Below are positions 43,516 through 51,095 of a DNA stretch of 64,000 bases, one piece after another. The stretch is taken from contig NZ_JAUSZI010000002.1 in the NCBI RefSeq assembly GCF_030817415.1, positions 2,170,001 to 2,234,000 on the forward strand. The letters are read 5' to 3'. The position numbers and the translations under genes were made by a program. This DNA is from Streptomyces umbrinus (GTDB taxonomy: Bacteria > Actinomycetota > Actinomycetes > Streptomycetales > Streptomycetaceae). Under the pieces are notes generated by a model. That model had not been told where the DNA came from. It did no database searches and was given only the letters and a program-made list of their open reading frames with translations. Numbering within the stretch: the first letter of the stretch is position 1; each line of letters starts with the position of its first letter.

Positions 43516-44633
43516 TGCTTCGCCCCCGTACCACCGGTCACGGTTTGACGTCCACGGGCCACGGCGAGACGGCTCGCGCCCACCACCGTGCCGCTGTCGC
43601 CGACCGTGCTGCTGACCACTTCCGTGGGCCAGCTCAGCCGGCCCAGTTCGGCGCGTACACCGGGCAGGAGCTGCGGAAACGCGCCGGTGCCGCCGCCCAG
43701 CACGATCAGTCCCGGATCCAGCACGGCGGCCACGGCGGCGGCGAGCCGGCCCACCTCGGCCGCGTGCAGACCGACCACGGTGCGGGCCGTCGCATGCCCC
43801 TCCTCGGCGAGGGCGAAGAGCCGTTCGGCTGTACGGGGACAGGGGCCGTCGGCGCCCTGCCAGGCTTCCGCGGCCCGGCGCAGGAGGGACGGCGAACCTA
43901 TGCGCTCCTCCAGGGCCTCGTGGCGCGGTTCACGGCCGTCGTCCCAGGGGTACGGCAGCCGGGCCACCTCACCCGCGGCGCCGTTCGCCCCGCGCAGCAC
44001 CTGGCCGCCGATGACGACGCCGAGACCGATGCCGACGCCGATCCGCAGATAGCCGAAGGTGTCGCGGCCGCGGGCGGCCCCCTCGTGCAGTTCGGCGAGC
44101 GCGGCGCAGTTGACGTTGTTCTCCAGGTGCACGGGAACACCCGGCGGCAGCGCGACGGTCACGGCGTCGAAGATCGGGCCCGCCTTCGCGGTCGCGGGGC
44201 GCATTCCGGCGCCCTCCCTGTCCTGTGCGGTGACGTCGCCGACGGCGACGACGATGGCGCGCAGCGGGACTCCGACCGGCAGCGTGTCGAGGACCTTGCG
44301 TACGGTGTCGGCGGCCTCCGGCCGGGTGCCGGTGCCCTCGGCCAGCAGCGTGCCGTCCAGGGCGCAGCCGCGCACCCGGGTCTGGGCGGGGCCGAGGTCG
44401 ACGGCCAGTACGGTGCCGGCGGCCGGCCCGAGCCCGTAGACCGCGGCGGACCGGCCGGTGCCGCCGGAGACGGTGCCGGAGTGGGTGGCGAGTTCGGCGG
44501 TCTCCAGCTCGGCCACGGCCGAGGAGACGGTCGGCTTGGACAGGCGCGCGCCGGCCGCAAGCTGGGGGCGGGTGGCGGTGCCCGCCTCGGCCAGCACGGC
44601 GAACACCGCGCGGGCACTCTCACTCAGGTTCAT
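43512..44633 (-). CDS. ROK-family transcriptional regulator
   Basis: The protein has 373 residues. The N-terminal winged helix is ATRPQLAAGARLSKPTVSSA; the rest is a sugar-kinase-like ROK fold (AVDLGPAQTRVRGCALDG, GYLRIGVGIGLGVVIGG, VLDPGLIVLGGGTGAF). Two features argue that it does not phosphorylate sugar: the usual ENDxN has become ENNVN (N173 where the catalytic Asp belongs), and the zinc-binding CxCGxxGC loop is missing. It lies just upstream of the sugar ABC operon, divergent from a sugar kinase gene with an inverted repeat between, so it is probably a sugar-responsive repressor of both. Confidence 0.9.
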   Translation of the reverse strand: MNLSESARAVFAVLAEAGTATRPQLAAGARLSKPTVSSAVAELETAELATHSGTVSGGTGRSAAVYGLGPAAGTVLAVDLGPAQTRVRGCALDGTLLAEGTGTRPEAADTVRKVLDTLPVGVPLRAIVVAVGDVTAQDREGAGMRPATAKAGPIFDAVTVALPPGVPVHLENNVNCAALAELHEGAARGRDTFGYLRIGVGIGLGVVIGGQVLRGANGAAGEVARLPYPWDDGREPRHEALEERIGSPSLLRRAAEAWQGADGPCPRTAERLFALAEEGHATARTVVGLHAAEVGRLAAAVAAVLDPGLIVLGGGTGAFPQLLPGVRAELGRLSWPTEVVSSTVGDSGTVVGASRLAVARGRQTVTGGTGAKH

Positions 44634-44701
44634 GGGCTCCCTCAGGTCATGCCGCGGCGATGTGGTCGCAATGGTTGTACGGCACCGGGATTCCGTACCT
44701 C

Positions 44702-44739
44702 TTGACGCACCCTACTTCGTTAGTTAACTTCCTAACGAA
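44702..44739 (+). promoter_or_regulatory. Kinase-gene promoter overlapped by a ROK-type operator
   Basis: TTGACG, 17 bases, TAACTT make a good promoter on the plus strand. The -10 region sits within the inverted repeat TTCGTTAG-8-CTAACGAA (44716-44739, perfect arms). TTAG/CTAA-type inverted repeats are usual for ROK repressors such as XylR. The ROK gene is the other divergent neighbour. Confidence 0.6.
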
Positions 44740-44889
44740 CTCAAGCGGTACACGCCTGCCGCGCTCATCAGAAGCCCGTCCCGGGGCTTCCCGAGAACTC
44801 GTCCGAAGACACGATCGCTCGTGCCACGACACGGTTCGCCCGCCGTTCGCTCCGCATGCGCGGTATCGCGCAACGACGAAAGAGGCTCC

Positions 44890-45831
44890 GTGCAGGACTC
44901 CACGCCCATCGCCGTCGGCATCGACGTGGGCGGCACGAAGACGCATCTCCGTGCGGAGGCCGGGGGAAACCCCGGTCCCGGGCAGAGTGCGGTCGCCGAT
45001 CACGTGCGTATGAGCGTCGCCGATCACGTGCGTACGAGCAGGGGATGGCGGCCGCACGATCCCCTGTCCGCCGCCGCGTGGCTGGCAGCGCTGATCGACG
45101 AGGCGTTGCCCCAGGGCGCGCGCCCGGCCGCGGTGGCCGTCGGCGGGCACGCCTGCGAGACGCCTCGCCAGTGCGAGGAGATCCGCTCCGCACTCCACAC
45201 TCTTCTCGGTGTCCCCTGCCTCGTCGTGGGAGACGCCGAACTCCTCGTGCCCGCCGCCGGTCTGGACAAGGGAGTCGGCCTCGTCGCCGGCACCGGTTCG
45301 GTCGCGGTGGGACGACTGCCCGGCGGCGACACCCTCCAGGTCGGCGGCTGGGGCGCGGTGCTCGGCGACGAGGGCGGCTCGGCCGGTCTCGTACGCGAGG
45401 CCGCGCGGGCCCTCTGGGCGGCACACGACCGCGGCGATCCGCCGGATGCCCTCGCGGCCCGGCTGATCGCCGCCTTCGACGTACCCGAAGTCCCCGCCCT
45501 GGGCGCGGCGTTGGAGAGCGCGACCCGTCCGTCCGCCGAGTGGGGGCGGCACGCGCCCAGTGTGTTCGCGGCGGCCGAGGACGGTTCGCCGCTGGCCCGT
45601 CGGGTGATCGCCGAGGGCGGCCGCGCGCTGGCGTCGCTCGTCGTACGGCTCGCCGGCCGCGGGGTTCCCGTGGACGACGTGGTGGTGGCGGGCAGCACGG
45701 TGCTCGTCCAGCCCGCGCTGTACGAGGCGTTCGCCGAGGCACTCGCCGAGGCGCTGCCGTCGGCGCGGCCGCGGCCGTTGCGCGTACCGCCGGTGGAGGG
45801 CGCCGTGGCACTGGCCAGGTCGCTTCAGTGA
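44890..45831 (+). CDS. BadF/BadG-type sugar kinase (N-acetylglucosamine kinase-like)
   Basis: The protein has 313 residues from a GTG with AGAGG upstream. The ASKHA phosphate motifs are AVGIDVGGTKTHLRA and GVGLVAGTGSVAVG; WGAVLGDEGGSAGLVREAAR is the BadF/GlcNAc-kinase segment that holds the catalytic region. It should phosphorylate an aminosugar or other hexose with ATP in the cytoplasm. The gene is divergent from the ROK regulator beside a sugar ABC operon, which supports a role in processing the imported sugar. A 24-bp tandem duplication lies near its 5' end (VADHVRMS/VADHVRTS), inserting eight residues in the loop after the first strand pair. Confidence 0.87.
   Translation: MQDSTPIAVGIDVGGTKTHLRAEAGGNPGPGQSAVADHVRMSVADHVRTSRGWRPHDPLSAAAWLAALIDEALPQGARPAAVAVGGHACETPRQCEEIRSALHTLLGVPCLVVGDAELLVPAAGLDKGVGLVAGTGSVAVGRLPGGDTLQVGGWGAVLGDEGGSAGLVREAARALWAAHDRGDPPDALAARLIAAFDVPEVPALGAALESATRPSAEWGRHAPSVFAAAEDGSPLARRVIAEGGRALASLVVRLAGRGVPVDDVVVAGSTVLVQPALYEAFAEALAEALPSARPRPLRVPPVEGAVALARSLQ
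44992..45039 (+). repeat. 24-bp in-frame tandem duplication within the sugar kinase gene
   Basis: Units 44992-45015 and 45016-45039 differ at one base and encode VADHVRMS then VADHVRTS. Each contains GATCACGTG. The recent look of the duplication and its place in the glycine-rich N-terminal region make a functional effect possible. Confidence 0.9.
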
Positions 45832-45893
45832 GCCGTCCCGGGCCGATCTGTTTCCCGGACCGTTGAGTTGACCGCTGCAGGGTGCATCCACGC

Positions 45894-45929
45894 GTTCAAC
45901 TCTCGTTCAGGGGCCCGGGTTCAGCTCAC
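45894..45929 (+). promoter_or_regulatory. GTTCA direct repeats, possible PHO box
   Basis: GTTCAACTCTC (45894) and GTTCAGGGGCC (45905) are adjacent 11-base units, and GTTCAGCTCAC follows at 45919. Streptomyces PhoP binds 11-base direct repeats starting GTTCA. The match beyond the first five bases is weak, but the downstream gene is a secreted phosphatase. Confidence 0.4.
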
Positions 45930-46029
45930 GTGATCAGTTCGAGTTCATCGCTCTTGAGGCCGTCACTCTCGCTTTCGTGACGGTCGAGTTCATTCCTCCC
46001 GTTGTGACTCCAGAAGGAGAGGCACCTCC

Positions 46030-47946
46030 ATGCCCGGTGCGCACCCCCGTCCCCCTCGTGGCAGATCCGGTATCAACAGGCGCATGTTCCTGCGGACTTC
46101 CGTGGGCGTCTCGGCCGGACTGGTCGCGGGCCCCGCCGTGGTGGCCTGGCCCGCCGCCACGGCCTCGGCCGCCACGAACGCGTCCGCCGCCTTCGTGGAC
46201 TCGTACACCACGAACGTCATCGGCAACCTCACCTCCGAGACCAACGCGGCCGTGCACATCCTCGACGGCTTCGCGCGCATCTGGAAGACGGGCGCGGCCT
46301 GGAACACCGGCACCCCGCTCATGCCCGAGGTCCTGCGCGCCAACGTGCGGTACAGCGTGCGCGTCACCCGGCGCCGCACGGACGCCGAGGCCAGGACGGC
46401 GTTCATCCAGGACCGCCAGCACCAGAGTTACGCGGTGATCGCCGGCCTGGGCCCGCTCGCCGACCTCTACCGGAGCGGGGCGAAGGCCGTCACCGGGATC
46501 ACCTCGGCGCCGGACGGCATCCCGGCGGGCAAGATCAACGACACGCTTCCGGCCGACGCGCCCGCGGGCTCCGCGCTGGGTGCCGGTTCCCACACCTCGG
46601 ACCTGGGCAAGGTCGCCGAGCTGGTCGACACCGTGCGCGGCCCGTTCGCGTCGAGCAACCCCTCCAAGCTCGCCTACCAGTACCCGCGACCGTGGCGCAT
46701 GAACGAGGACAGCGAGGTCGTCGACACAGGGAGGACCGACGAACTGGGCTACCCCGTCTACGAGTCCGACGTCGTGGTCGTCCCGCAGCTGCTGAGGCAG
46801 CGCGGCACCGACCCGGCCGACGACGGAGGCTTCTCCAGCGGCCACACGAACGCCTTCTACTTGGCGGCGCTGGCGATGGGGTACGCGGTCCCCGAGCGGT
46901 TCCAGGAGCTGGTGGCCCGCGCCTCCGAGCTCGCCCACACCCGCATCGTGGCGGGCATGCACAACACCGTGGACGTGGTCGGCGGCCGGGTCCTCGCCAC
47001 GGCCCTCGCGGCGGCGGCGCTCGCCGACCCGAAGAACGCCGGCCTCAAGGCCGCGGCCCGCGCCCAGGCCTCCGCGTACTTCCAGGAGAAGACGGGCACG
47101 ACCGCGGACACGCTGTACGCCTACGCGCACTCGGCGGGCCGGGACACCGACCCGTACGCGGACCGGTCCGTCAACTGGGCAGTGGTCGAGCCCCGGTTGA
47201 CGTACGTCCTGCCCAAGCGGCACTCGCACGACCGCATGACCGTGCCGAAGGGCGCGGAGGCACTGCTGGAGACGCGTCTGCCGTACCTCACGGCGGCCCA
47301 GCGGCGCGAGGTACTGCGGACGACCGCGCTGCCCGCCGGTTACGTCCTGCTGGACGGCTTCGAGCAGTGGGGGCGGCTCAACCTCTTCGCCGCCGCCGAC
47401 GGGTACGGGGCCTTCGACACGGACGTGCGCGTCACGCTGGACGGTTCGGCCGGTGGTTTCGGTGCCGCCGACACCTGGCGCAACGACATCGGTGGCCGGG
47501 GCGCGCTCGTCAAGCGCGGCAGCGGCACGCTGACGCTCACCGGGGACAACGAGTACTCCGGTGGCAGCACGGTGGAGGAGGGTGTCCTCGCGACCGGGTC
47601 GGCGGACGCGCTCGGCTGTGGTGACGTGCGGGTCAAGGGCGGGACGCTGCGGGCGACTTCGCCGCTTCGGGTTCGGGGGGCGTACGCCCAGGAGTCCGGC
47701 GCGACTCTCGACGTGACGCTCGACGGGGATCGCTCGGCGGCTCTGAAGGTGGGCCGGCGTGTGGTGCTCGACCGGGGCAGTCGGCTCGCCATTCGGCTGG
47801 ACGGCTCCTACCGGCCACGGCGGGGTGCCGTTCTTCCGGTGATCGAGAGCCGGGTGTTGCAGGGGCGGTTCGGGAGCGTGACTGTGGACGGGGTCCATGC
47901 CGAGCAGGTGTTCACTGGGCGCGGGCTGTCTGTGCGGGTCCCCTGA
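46030..47946 (+). CDS. Tat-exported PAP2-superfamily acid phosphatase with beta-strand repeat tail
   Basis: The protein has 638 residues. The signal NRRMFLRTSVGVSAGLVAG is twin-arginine. The PAP2/vanadium-haloperoxidase site is complete: YPRPWRMNED (conserved Arg-Pro), DGGFSSGHTNAFYLA (Ser-Gly-His) and the third segment ELAHTRIVAGMHNTVDVVGG with the nucleophilic His. So it should hydrolyse phosphomonoesters outside the cell. Residues from about 480 on form a right-handed beta-helix-like tail with an autotransporter-associated repeat (GALVKRGSGTLTLTGDNEYS then GGSTVEEGVLATGSADALG), a module named for Gram-negative autotransporters. A GTTCA direct-repeat cluster upstream suggests phosphate control. 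Confidence 0.9.
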   Translation: MPGAHPRPPRGRSGINRRMFLRTSVGVSAGLVAGPAVVAWPAATASAATNASAAFVDSYTTNVIGNLTSETNAAVHILDGFARIWKTGAAWNTGTPLMPEVLRANVRYSVRVTRRRTDAEARTAFIQDRQHQSYAVIAGLGPLADLYRSGAKAVTGITSAPDGIPAGKINDTLPADAPAGSALGAGSHTSDLGKVAELVDTVRGPFASSNPSKLAYQYPRPWRMNEDSEVVDTGRTDELGYPVYESDVVVVPQLLRQRGTDPADDGGFSSGHTNAFYLAALAMGYAVPERFQELVARASELAHTRIVAGMHNTVDVVGGRVLATALAAAALADPKNAGLKAAARAQASAYFQEKTGTTADTLYAYAHSAGRDTDPYADRSVNWAVVEPRLTYVLPKRHSHDRMTVPKGAEALLETRLPYLTAAQRREVLRTTALPAGYVLLDGFEQWGRLNLFAAADGYGAFDTDVRVTLDGSAGGFGAADTWRNDIGGRGALVKRGSGTLTLTGDNEYSGGSTVEEGVLATGSADALGCGDVRVKGGTLRATSPLRVRGAYAQESGATLDVTLDGDRSAALKVGRRVVLDRGSRLAIRLDGSYRPRRGAVLPVIESRVLQGRFGSVTVDGVHAEQVFTGRGLSVRVP

Positions 47947-47950
47947 TCGC

Positions 47951-47987
47951 TGCCGGCGGAGCGCTCTGCGAGAGCGCTCCGCCGGCA
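47951..47987 (+). terminator. Terminator after the PAP2 phosphatase gene
   Basis: A perfect 17-bp stem (47951-47967 with 47971-47987) and GCG loop starts four bases after the stop codon. The arms contain AGAGCGCTC, resembling LacI-type operators, but position and stem length favour termination. Confidence 0.85.
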
Positions 47988-47996
47988 GTGACGAAC

Positions 47997-48079
47997 CTGC
48001 GGGCCGGTGGGGGCTGGTCGCGCCCACGCGGCGGAGCCGCAAATGTCACAGCCCCGCGCCCCTTGAGCAGGCGCGGGGC
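47997..48079. repeat. 45-bp intergenic repeat copy plus GC-rich hairpin
   Basis: 47997-48041 is the inverted copy of the 45-bp segment at 41841-41885. Next to it GCCCCGCGCC (48051-48060) pairs with GGCGCGGGGC (48070-48079), a likely terminator for the minus-strand ATP-grasp gene. Together with the preceding hairpin it fills the convergent gap. Confidence 0.75.
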
Positions 48080-48090
48080 ATCGGTGTCGG

Positions 48091-49080
48091 TCAGTGGCCC
48101 TCCAGGAGCCAGGCTCTGGTGCCGTTGGCCGGGGGTGTGGGTGGGGTGGGGGCAGAGAGCCAGTCGGCGACCGTGCGGGCGATGGGCTGGCCCGAGTCGA
48201 TCTCTATGAATCCGAACTGGCCGGACTGGTTGCACTCCAGGAACCACCACATGCCCTCGGCGTCCTCGGCGAAGTCGAAGGCACCGTATGCCAGTTGGGC
48301 CTCCCGGAGATAGGTCACCACCGAGGAGGCGATGCGTGACGGCACGTCGGCGGGGCGCCAGGGAGCGTCGGAGGTGGCGAACCGGACGTCCACCTCGTCG
48401 GGGTCGGCGTCCGGGTCGACCGCCTTGCGGGCGGCGTGGATCCGGTCGCCGACACAGGTCAGCCTGATGTCGGCCCGCTTGGCCACCCGCCGTTGGAGCA
48501 GGGTCGGGCCATAGGCGACGGCCGCGAAGTCCGCGTCGGGCGCGACCCTGCTGGTCGGGACCGCCCGGGGCGGTTCCTGCGGGTGCGCGCCCGAGACGGG
48601 CTTGACCACCAGATCCGGGAAGCGGTCCGCGAAGTCACGCGCGGCCTGCGGGAACGTGGTGATCAGTGTGGCGGGCACGGGCAGTCGGCTGAGCTGGGCA
48701 AGGTGGAGCTGCCAGGGCTTGTGCCGGGCCCGCCGGGCCGCGTCGGGGTGGTTCATCCAGCGCGCGTCGGTGGAGCGCAGCATGCCGTAGAGCGCCTGGG
48801 CGGACTCCTCGGTCAGCCAGTCGGAGGGCTCGGCGACCCGGCTCGCGGGCACGCCGGGCCTGCGGATCCAGACCGACCGCAACCCGTTCATGCTCACCAG
48901 CCGGCCACCGACGGACAGATGTCCGCGGAAGACGCCGTGCACGTACTCCCCCGACAGGGCCACGGGGCCCGGCAGGTCCGCGGGGTCGAGGCGGACGACC
49001 GGCACTCCGGTCCCGTCGAGTTCGGCCACCACCATGTCCGCGGTCACATCCTGTTCGCACGTCAGGATCAGAACCGTCAT
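48091..49080 (-). CDS. tgmB: ATP-grasp ribosomal peptide maturase (TgmB type)
   Basis: The protein has 329 residues. The N-terminal MTVLILTCEQDVTADMVV and VWIRRPGVPAS match the pre-ATP-grasp part of the SAV_5884-type maturases. The ATP-grasp core has the lysine strand DLVVKPVSGAH, the segment TLLQRRVAKRADIRLTCVGD and the metal-binding WWFLECNQSGQFGFIE. Enzymes of this kind activate Asp/Glu side chains of a precursor peptide with ATP and form ester or amide cross-links to Thr/Ser/Lys, giving graspetides. The precursor gene lies 16 bases upstream and is clearly its substrate. The methyltransferase often present in such loci is not seen within the window. Confidence 0.9.
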   Translation of the reverse strand: MTVLILTCEQDVTADMVVAELDGTGVPVVRLDPADLPGPVALSGEYVHGVFRGHLSVGGRLVSMNGLRSVWIRRPGVPASRVAEPSDWLTEESAQALYGMLRSTDARWMNHPDAARRARHKPWQLHLAQLSRLPVPATLITTFPQAARDFADRFPDLVVKPVSGAHPQEPPRAVPTSRVAPDADFAAVAYGPTLLQRRVAKRADIRLTCVGDRIHAARKAVDPDADPDEVDVRFATSDAPWRPADVPSRIASSVVTYLREAQLAYGAFDFAEDAEGMWWFLECNQSGQFGFIEIDSGQPIARTVADWLSAPTPPTPPANGTRAWLLEGH

Positions 49081-49096
49081 CGTTACGGGTCCGGCT

Positions 49097-49288
49097 TCAG
49101 TCGTCGAAGTGGGTCTTCGAGCCTGCCGTGGAGGTGGTGGCCCCCAACTCCCGCAACACGGCGTAGTCATGAGCGGCGAGCCGCCCGTCCGGGAGCACGT
49201 TCAACTGCAGTCTGGAGTCATAGGCATACGGAACGCTGACCTCCAACTGCTGGGCCGGACGGGCGTAGTTGAGCGCGAACGGTCGCAT
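49097..49288 (-). CDS. tgmA: ATP-grasp target RiPP precursor peptide (TgmA type)
   Basis: This peptide of 63 residues starts at an ATG with AAGGAG five bases upstream; a 19-residue longer reading is possible but lacks such a site. The leader MRPFALNYARPAQQLEV and the YDSRLQLNVLPDGRLA segment are the conserved parts of 'putative ATP-grasp target RiPP' precursors. The C-terminal core is LGATTSTAGSKTHFDD: four Thr, two Ser and one Lys could act as donors and the two final Asp as acceptors, so at most two side-chain links are expected. Modified by the adjoining ATP-grasp enzyme. The mature peptide's target is unknown. Confidence 0.88.
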   Translation of the reverse strand: MRPFALNYARPAQQLEVSVPYAYDSRLQLNVLPDGRLAAHDYAVLRELGATTSTAGSKTHFDD

Positions 49289-49326
49289 CGGTTCTCCTTG
49301 CTCGGTGCGAACCCGGTGAAGCGGAT

Positions 49327-49346
49327 CGTGACGCTCCGGCGTCACG
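49327..49346 (-). terminator. Stem-loop between micro-ORF and RiPP precursor gene
   Basis: CGTGACGC and GCGTCACG form a perfect 8-bp stem with a TCCG loop, overlapping the end of the small ORF upstream and 39 bases before the precursor start. It may be an attenuator or an mRNA-processing/stability element. Confidence 0.45.
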
Positions 49347-49425
49347 TCGCCTGACGGGTTTGCAGGGCTTCCACGGAGATATACGAATCGAACAGGCGAA
49401 TGGTTGCTTCACGCAGCGTAGTCAT
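49342..49425 (-). CDS. Candidate 27-residue small protein upstream of the RiPP precursor
   Basis: An open frame of 28 codons reads MTTLREATIRLFDSYISVEA and seven more residues. It has balanced amino-acid use and an amphipathic look, unlike the Arg/Pro/Gly-rich shadow frames of this DNA. No Shine-Dalgarno is visible; a perfect inverted repeat directly adjoins the ATG, so the mRNA may be leaderless. It is in the same orientation as, and 53 bases before, the precursor gene. It could be a leader peptide, a second peptide substrate or a regulatory small protein. Function unknown and existence unproven. Confidence 0.45.
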   Translation of the reverse strand: MTTLREATIRLFDSYISVEALQTRQAT

Positions 49426-49442
49426 CGGACCAGTACGGTCCG
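49426..49442. promoter_or_regulatory. Palindrome upstream of the RiPP locus
   Basis: CGGACC-5-GGTCCG is a perfect inverted repeat ending at the base before the micro-ORF ATG. A candidate repressor site for the RiPP operon. Confidence 0.4.
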
Positions 49443-49798
49443 TGACGTGATCCGACCGGGCCGATCCTGCGTGCATGGGGCAGCCATTCGACTCTTATGA
49501 CGCACGCCCCGGGGTTACGGATCCGGGGTCGAGCCGCAGTTCAGCGCACTGGCGCACACCTTCACCCTTCGAACGCCTCGCGCGCCCGTGGGGTGCCCCA
49601 GGGCCGGCGGCGCCTGGGCGCGCCGGACCACAGGTCGTCGAACATGTCCGGCCGTGGCCATGAAATCCATTCGGAGGACACCCCCCTCACGGCTACTCTC
49701 GTAGCGCTTTCCGATCTCCCCGCCCCATTGCCGACCTCTTGCCGCCGTCCCCTTCCAACCCGTTTCCGCCCTTTCCGACTGTCAACCGGAGGCAGACC
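49443..49798. other. Non-coding gap between RiPP locus and serine hydrolase gene
   Basis: About 350 bases between divergent genes. Short open frames here have random Arg/Pro-rich composition and no ribosome-binding sites. It must hold divergent promoters, but I see no convincing -35/-10 pair and no repeat or RNA motif. Confidence 0.5.
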
Positions 49799-51019
49799 AT
49801 GGATCAGTTGCAGCAAGAAGTGGATCCGGTCGAGGTCGGTCTCGATCCGGTGGCGCTGGACCGTCTCGACCGGTTCTACGCCCGTCGTGTGGACGACGGC
49901 CTGCTGCCCGGGTACCTCATTTCCGTGGCTCGTCACGGCCGTGTCGCACATCTCACGTCGTACGGTCTGCGCGACCGGGAGGCCGGCGTCCCGGTCACCG
50001 CGGACACCGTGTGGCGGCTCTACTCGATGACCAAGCCGGTGGCGTCCGTCGCCGCGCTGATGCTCCACGAGGAAGGCCTGCTCGACCTCGACGACCCCGT
50101 CTCCCGCCACCTGCCGGCGTTCGCGGACCCCCAGGTCTACGAGAGCGGTGCGGGCGACGGCATCAGGACCCGCCCGGCCGAGGGCCCCGTCCTGGTCCGG
50201 CACCTCCTGACCCACACCGCGGGCCTGACCATCGGCGCGTACCGCACCCACCCCGTGGACTCCCTCTACCTGGCGGCCGGAGTCGAGACCTCGGCACCGA
50301 AGGACGCGGACCTCGCCGAGGCCTGCGAGGTGTACGCGGGTCTGCCGCTGCAGTTCGAGCCGGGGACCGAGTGGAACTACTCGGTCGCGACCAATGTGGT
50401 CGGGCGGCTCATCGAGGTGGTGACGGACCGGCCGCTCGACGAGTTTCTCGCGGAACGGGTCTTCGCACCCCTCGGGATGACGGACACCGCCTTCTGGGTC
50501 TCCGGCGAGCGCGCGGACCGGCTGGCCACCCTCTACCAGGAGAACGAGGACGGCGGGATCACGCCGATCCCGGGCCCGCCGGTGCACGAGCGCCCGCGGC
50601 TGCTCTCCTGCGTCGGCGGGCTGGTGGGAACGGCCCGCGACTACCACCGCTTCATGGAGTTCCTCCGCCGGCGCGGCGAACTGGACGGCGTGCGGCTGCT
50701 GTCCCCCGAGACCGTGGACACCATGACCGCCAACCACCTCCCCACCGACCTCCACGCCTTCGGCAGCAAACCCATCCACGGCCAGCCGGGCAACGCGGGC
50801 CTGGGCTTCGGCCTCGGCGTCTCGGTCGTCGTGGACGCCGACCGCACGGAGTCCCCGGAGAGCGAGGGGTCCTACGGCTGGAGCGGGGCGGGCGGTACGA
50901 CCTTCTGGGTCGACCCGCGCAACGATCTGACCGTCCAGCTCATGACACAGGTCCGGCCTGCGGGGATGCTGTCCTTCCATGAGCTGAAGGGGTTCGTGCG
51001 CGAGGCACTCGGCGGCTGA
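49799..51019 (+). CDS. Serine hydrolase, class C beta-lactamase/esterase EstB family
   Basis: The protein has 406 residues with GGAGG before the ATG. No signal peptide, so cytoplasmic. The SxxK motif is S76-M-T-K79 in WRLYSMTKPVAS and the tyrosine motif is Y-S-V in WNYSVATNVVGRLIE; HxG-type positions are in the YGWSGAGGTTFWVDP segment. This set defines the beta-lactamase/D-aminopeptidase/EstB fold; without export and with YSV instead of YxN, an esterase role is more likely than antibiotic resistance. Similar proteins hydrolyse acyl esters such as lovastatin. It is divergent from the RiPP genes; no functional link is evident. Confidence 0.88.
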   Translation: MDQLQQEVDPVEVGLDPVALDRLDRFYARRVDDGLLPGYLISVARHGRVAHLTSYGLRDREAGVPVTADTVWRLYSMTKPVASVAALMLHEEGLLDLDDPVSRHLPAFADPQVYESGAGDGIRTRPAEGPVLVRHLLTHTAGLTIGAYRTHPVDSLYLAAGVETSAPKDADLAEACEVYAGLPLQFEPGTEWNYSVATNVVGRLIEVVTDRPLDEFLAERVFAPLGMTDTAFWVSGERADRLATLYQENEDGGITPIPGPPVHERPRLLSCVGGLVGTARDYHRFMEFLRRRGELDGVRLLSPETVDTMTANHLPTDLHAFGSKPIHGQPGNAGLGFGLGVSVVVDADRTESPESEGSYGWSGAGGTTFWVDPRNDLTVQLMTQVRPAGMLSFHELKGFVREALGG

Positions 51020-51095
51020 GGAGGGCCCGGCGGGTCATTGACTATCGTTGCCCGACCACACGGCCCAGGAGCCGGGGACTTCGGGAGGGTGCAAG

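Noticed and set aside
47958..47980. LacI-type operator (AGAGCGCTC within an inverted repeat)
   Set aside because: It forms the arms of a 17-bp hairpin four bases after a stop codon, so a terminator explains it better.
49218..49412. 64-codon minus-strand frame over the RiPP precursor start
   Set aside because: It overlaps the clear precursor gene in another frame and has an Arg/Ser/Pro-rich shadow composition.
49799..51019. Secreted beta-lactamase conferring resistance
   Set aside because: There is no signal peptide, and the tyrosine motif is YSV; an intracellular esterase-type serine hydrolase is more likely.
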